From the NCBI GenBank assembly GCA_934096945.1, contig CAKOND010000024.1, positions 1 to 7,573 on the forward strand: 7,573 bases of DNA. Reading direction: 5' to 3'. Position 1 is the stretch's first letter. Each line of letters begins with the position of its first letter. Below, piece after piece: positions 3,751 to 7,573 of the stretch. The position numbers were made by a program, and so were the translations under genes. Under the pieces are notes generated by a model, which saw only the letters and a program-made list of their open reading frames with translations, did no database searches and had not been told where the DNA came from. The stretch is from an uncultured Bacilli bacterium (lineage in GTDB: Bacteria > Bacillota_I > Bacilli_A > RF39 > UBA660).

Positions 3751-5586
3751 TTATAATTTAAATAATTCTAAAGCAGTTGCTACTAGCTTATCGGTTCTAT
3801 TATTTATTTTCTCAACAGTCCATTTATCTTCACTAACCACATCATTATTTAAATATAATCCATTTGTATATCCTATATCTTTTCCATCTTGATTTTTTCT
3901 ATATTTTTTCTTTTCAAAATCATAATTACTCAAATTAGAATTATATCCTGTAATAGTCAAATTACCTAATGTGTGAACGTATTTATTTAAATATTCATAT
4001 GCAAGTTCTTTGTTTCCATCGGCTATCATATCAATCCACTCTTTTGGTATTTTTTGACCTTCTGGAAATATATGTTCAATTGTCCAAATATATTTATTAC
4101 TATTATCTCTTGACCATAAGTCAGTATATATTTCTTTTGTAGTATGCTGAGCTTCTATATGACATAAAATAAATCTTGTTGCAGTATCATTCAAATCATA
4201 TAACGGTCCTCTCAATTTTTCTTCAAATAAACTATCTGGGGCTGATTCAGAAACTAGTTTATTTCTACATATATTATAAACTGTATCATTTCTATTTTCT
4301 TTAATTGATACGATTATATCCATAAATATTTTTGTTAAATTTCTTGTATTTGGAATATCTGTTATATTTCTTCTAACAAAGAATGATACTAATAATTTAA
4401 TAATATCTTTCATATCTTCATCTTTAATATTTAGTACATCCTTATTGTTTTCTAAATATAGAAGTAATAGATATCCGGGAGCTCCCTGAACTCTTTCAAG
4501 ATTTAATAATTCATCAGCATAATATGTTTTCTTATCAGAGTTATTAATTATGATTGCGTAATTATCTGATGCGTGTTCTATATCATCAATAAATTTATTA
4601 TAATCTTTTTTTATTAATTGTTCATATATATCCATTAATGTAGTTTTTGTTGCTAAATATGCTAATGGATATTTTTTTGTGCTCTCTGGTGTTACAAAAG
4701 GTTTGTTTAATTCTTCTATAAAAGCATTATAGTATTGTCTAAAAAATCTTTCTTGAACAGAATACTCTTCTCCTAAATTCTTTTGAATTTTAGTCCAACG
4801 ATCATAACATTCATCTGACTTGCCGTCTCTTTCTGAAGTCGAAATAAGTAAATTTTTTATTAAATCTATAGCAGTTAAAGGAACACCACGGTTATTTAAT
4901 GATTCAAATAACATATACGCATCTTTATGATTATCAACTTCAATAACAACTAAAATTGCACTATTAAATCTTCTAACCAAGTTTAATAAAGTTTTTATTT
5001 CACTATCTGCTTTTAACCCATGATATACATTTTCTGGATCCTCAGATTGTAAAAAGTTTGTTATTAGTTTATCAAAATAACGTGCTGCCTTATAAATTTT
5101 TCTGTTACCTGCATAAAGTGGAAATTCAGCATTTTCTATAATGCCAGACTCATATAATAAGAAATTGTAATCTGCTTGATTGTTATCTTGTATTTGTAAT
5201 TGTAATCTTGGAACATATTTATCATCTTGCTTATATGCTAATTGTCTTTTAATATTATTTAAATCAGTCATACTATCTATATCTAATTCATCTTTATATT
5301 TTAATAATTTTGTATATAATACAGATAAAAGAATAGATAAAGATGTCATTCTTTGTTGTCCATCTATAACTTCAAGATAAGTAGCTCCAAAGGCACTACC
5401 TGGTAAAGCAACACAAATTGTTGATCCTAAGAAGTATCCTTCATCATTTTCAATAACATCATTGAATAGTAAGTCCCATTCATTTTGACCCCAAGTATAC
5501 TTTCTTTGATACTTTGGAATTTTATATATAATTTTATCATCAGGTAATACTTGAGATACTGATTTTTGTTCTACATGTCTAATCAT
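3751..5586 (-). CDS. DUF262 + DUF1524 protein, GmrSD-type nuclease
   Basis: 611 residues. The N-terminal DUF262 domain (about 1-250) shows IPKYQRKYTW (23-32), DGQQR (75-79), the NTP-binding and hydrolysis signature of GmrS/DndB-like proteins, and FESLNNRGVPLTAIDLIKN (227-245). A helical middle region follows. The C-terminal DUF1524 domain (about 470-611) carries a His-Me finger (HNH-like) nuclease core: IEHIFPE with His505 (503-509), then TLGNLTIT (539-546) and NSNLSNYDFEKKKY (549-562), which supply the conserved asparagines. Both halves sit in one chain, as in single-chain GmrSD relatives, a modification-dependent (type IV) restriction family that cuts DNA bearing modified cytosines. Substrate specificity here is unknown. 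ATG 5586 overlaps the hsdR stop by 8 nt, and AAGGAG (5593-5598) lies inside hsdR, so coupled translation is likely. It is complete and ends at the convergent terminator. Confidence 0.9.
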   Translation of the reverse strand: MIRHVEQKSVSQVLPDDKIIYKIPKYQRKYTWGQNEWDLLFNDVIENDEGYFLGSTICVALPGSAFGATYLEVIDGQQRMTSLSILLSVLYTKLLKYKDELDIDSMTDLNNIKRQLAYKQDDKYVPRLQLQIQDNNQADYNFLLYESGIIENAEFPLYAGNRKIYKAARYFDKLITNFLQSEDPENVYHGLKADSEIKTLLNLVRRFNSAILVVIEVDNHKDAYMLFESLNNRGVPLTAIDLIKNLLISTSERDGKSDECYDRWTKIQKNLGEEYSVQERFFRQYYNAFIEELNKPFVTPESTKKYPLAYLATKTTLMDIYEQLIKKDYNKFIDDIEHASDNYAIIINNSDKKTYYADELLNLERVQGAPGYLLLLYLENNKDVLNIKDEDMKDIIKLLVSFFVRRNITDIPNTRNLTKIFMDIIVSIKENRNDTVYNICRNKLVSESAPDSLFEEKLRGPLYDLNDTATRFILCHIEAQHTTKEIYTDLWSRDNSNKYIWTIEHIFPEGQKIPKEWIDMIADGNKELAYEYLNKYVHTLGNLTITGYNSNLSNYDFEKKKYRKNQDGKDIGYTNGLYLNNDVVSEDKWTVEKINNRTDKLVATALELFKL

Positions 5587-7573
5587 TTTTTTCTCCTTTA
5601 TTCTTTAATTTATCATAAATAAACTTAAACATACTTGTCATAAAGTCTTCCATATATCCTGGTTCTGACATCATTTTTTCAAACATATCAGTATTTTGTT
5701 GATATCGTCTAAAGGCTTTCCTTTGGAATTCATCATTATATACTTTTCTGAATGACTCAGGATCGTTATGCTTAGCGAGATTTACCATTTCTTCATCATC
5801 CAAGAAATCTTGTGTAATTTGTTCCATTACTTTATCCATATTAGTAAAATTAGTTTTGTATCTTTGATTTATTTTATCAACAAGTGCACTTAATGGTTCT
5901 TTTTCTTCTTCCTTCTTACCAATCATACCCTTTGGAGGATTAAGTTCTCCTTCTTCAGAAGTTAATTCAATAGATCCCTCAAATTTCTTTTCTAATCTGT
6001 AATATTCAAGTTCAATTTTATCATCTAAATCAATTACTGTTTCATGTTCTTTAGGTAATGTTTTATTAAGATATTTGCAGAAAATATATTTACTTTGAAT
6101 ATCTTTATCCATCATTCTGGCCACTTGAACTACAAATCCATAGCTTCTAATGAATGCTTGAAGAATAGACTTAAATTCTCTTTGGTCCTCTTTCTTCATA
6201 TCCATATATTTTTTTCTAGCAGGATATAAATAGAAGTTTAATTTAGACATATCTTCTTTACCACTATAATATACTTTTGCAAACTCAAGAGCTTCATCCT
6301 CAGAAAATAATCTATATGCTTCTACTCTTTTATAAATTGCATAAACATTGTTTGGATCTACACCTTCTGTTAAATTGGTTGCTTGATAATATGGTTGGAA
6401 TGAATCTCTAATTTCATCTGCTGTATTAACAAAGTCAAGCACAAATGTATCAGTCTTACCTGGACATGTTCTATTTAATCTTGAAAGAGTTTGAACTGCT
6501 TTTACACCGTATAAAGGCTTATCAACAAACATTGTATGTAATAAAGGTTCATCAAAACCTGTTTGATATTTTTCTGCAACAATTAATACATTATATGATT
6601 CATTAAATCTCTTTGGTAATTGATTTTCTTTAATATGTTCATTATTTCCTTTATAATCAATATTTAATTTTTCTTCACTTACTATCTCTCCATCATCATT
6701 TAAATCACCTGAGAAAGCCACTAATACATCAACATCTGTTATGTTATGATCTTTAATATATTTTCTAAATTCTTTTAAATATCTTACTGCATGTAATCTA
6801 GATGATGTAACCACCATTGCTTTAGCTTTTCCACCAATTTTATATCTTGTTGTATTCAAGAAATGTTCTATCATTATTGCAGCTTTTTGGCTTAAATTAT
6901 GTGGATGTAATGATTCATATCTTGCTATTGCTTTCATACCTTTTGAAGTTTTAACTTCTGGATCTTCTGCCGCACTTTTAACAATTTTATAATACATATC
7001 ATATGTCATATAATTTTTTAATACGTCAAGAATAAATCCTTCTTCAATAGCTTGTTGCATTGAATACACATGATATGGTCTGTAGCTACCATCTGGATAT
7101 TTAGTTCCAAATATTTGTAATGTCTTATCTTTTGGTGTTGCAGTAAAAGCAAAGAATGACATATTAGAATGATCTCCATGAGAAGCCAACTCATTCATTA
7201 AAAGATCATCATCTTCTACTCTATTATTCTCTTCTGCTAATTCATTTCTTGCATATTCTTCTAATACTTCTTCAATATTTCCTAGTCCTTCTTTTAATTT
7301 AGAAGCGCTTGTTCCAGTTTGAGAAGAATGTGCTTCATCAACTATAACAGCAAATTTTTTATCTACACTATTTATTTCTGTATATATTCTAGGAAATTTT
7401 TGTAATGTAGTAATTATTATTTTTTTTCCATCATTAATTGCTTCCAATAAATCTTTTGAAGTTTTTCCTTTATCTATTTTGACTACCGTTCCTGGCACAT
7501 GATCAAACTGATAAATTGTATTTTGTAGTTGACTATCTAATACTTTTCTATCTGTAACAACAATAACTGAATC
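5579..7573 (-). CDS. hsdR: Type I restriction enzyme R subunit, 5' part missing
   Basis: The frame is open to the right edge, giving 664 C-terminal residues. A GTG at 7498 is internal, since 25 further in-frame codons (with VIVVTDRKVLDSQL) precede it. HsdR is the ATP-dependent DNA translocase and nuclease of type I restriction complexes with HsdM and HsdS. Visible helicase motifs: VIVVTDR (motif Ia, near 7570-7545), VDEAHSSQTG (Walker B DEAH, 7339-7328), FTATPK (motif III, 7147-7130), MVVTSSR (motif IV), YQTGFDEPLLHTMFVDK (motif V, about 6570-6520) and QTLSRLNRT (motif VI, about 6493-6470). The C-terminal part is the mainly helical HsdR domain that contacts the methyltransferase. The N-terminal nuclease domain, Walker A motif, and the hsdM and hsdS genes must lie to the right. 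The stop TAG lies within the start of the DUF262 gene. No frameshift is seen. Confidence 0.92.
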   Translation of the reverse strand, partial: DSVIVVTDRKVLDSQLQNTIYQFDHVPGTVVKIDKGKTSKDLLEAINDGKKIIITTLQKFPRIYTEINSVDKKFAVIVDEAHSSQTGTSASKLKEGLGNIEEVLEEYARNELAEENNRVEDDDLLMNELASHGDHSNMSFFAFTATPKDKTLQIFGTKYPDGSYRPYHVYSMQQAIEEGFILDVLKNYMTYDMYYKIVKSAAEDPEVKTSKGMKAIARYESLHPHNLSQKAAIMIEHFLNTTRYKIGGKAKAMVVTSSRLHAVRYLKEFRKYIKDHNITDVDVLVAFSGDLNDDGEIVSEEKLNIDYKGNNEHIKENQLPKRFNESYNVLIVAEKYQTGFDEPLLHTMFVDKPLYGVKAVQTLSRLNRTCPGKTDTFVLDFVNTADEIRDSFQPYYQATNLTEGVDPNNVYAIYKRVEAYRLFSEDEALEFAKVYYSGKEDMSKLNFYLYPARKKYMDMKKEDQREFKSILQAFIRSYGFVVQVARMMDKDIQSKYIFCKYLNKTLPKEHETVIDLDDKIELEYYRLEKKFEGSIELTSEEGELNPPKGMIGKKEEEKEPLSALVDKINQRYKTNFTNMDKVMEQITQDFLDDEEMVNLAKHNDPESFRKVYNDEFQRKAFRRYQQNTDMFEKMMSEPGYMEDFMTSMFKFIYDKLKNKGEKND

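Noticed and set aside
5180..5380. Plus-strand open frame of 66 codons
   Set aside because: It lies wholly inside the DUF262 gene on the other strand, with no start signals; a shadow frame.
5579..7498. HsdR starting at the GTG at 7498
   Set aside because: The frame stays open to the window edge and the 25 upstream codons encode the conserved helicase motif VIVVTDR.

Overview
The window is very AT-rich, uses strong AGGAGG-type ribosome binding sites, reads with the standard code (TGG for Trp, TAA/TAG stops) and has sigma-A-like promoters. This points to a low-GC Firmicute (clostridial or related gut lineage). The gene content looks like a defence or accessory island. No housekeeping gene is visible.

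Right half (3751-7573, minus strand): the C-terminal two thirds of a type I restriction HsdR subunit enters from the right edge. It overlaps by 8 nt a 611-residue DUF262 + DUF1524 protein of the GmrSD kind, so the two are probably translationally coupled. A terminator that probably works in both directions ends this operon against a small convergent plus-strand gene (3470-3745) for an SSB-like OB-fold protein. That gene shares a divergent promoter region with a 126-residue membrane protein of unknown function (2991-3371, minus).

Middle (2246-2990): about 745 bases without a convincing protein gene, but dense in signals. It holds a GNRA-loop terminator with a possible competing structure, two clusters of TACCTAAA repeats (three perfect 12-mers in one), a 16-bp inverted repeat, and a near-consensus minus-strand promoter (2595-2623). 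That promoter starts a roughly 340-nt highly structured leader.

Left half (1-2245, minus strand): downstream of the leader lie a 68-residue small protein with two predicted membrane segments, a 22-bp hairpin with a U-tract, a retron-type reverse transcriptase (NAxxH, YVDD and ITG motifs), and a Fic-domain protein. The order of structured RNA, small membrane protein, RT and Fic resembles a retron cassette, with the leader as candidate msr-msd RNA, the small membrane protein or Fic as candidate effector, and the RT making the DNA. I know of no established retron type with this exact combination, so this is the best candidate in the window for an undescribed system. The assignment of the RNA is inference: I could identify neither a clear a1/a2 pair nor the branching guanosine.

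At the far left a promoter with an operator-like dyad drives a further minus-strand gene, of which only the first codons are in view.
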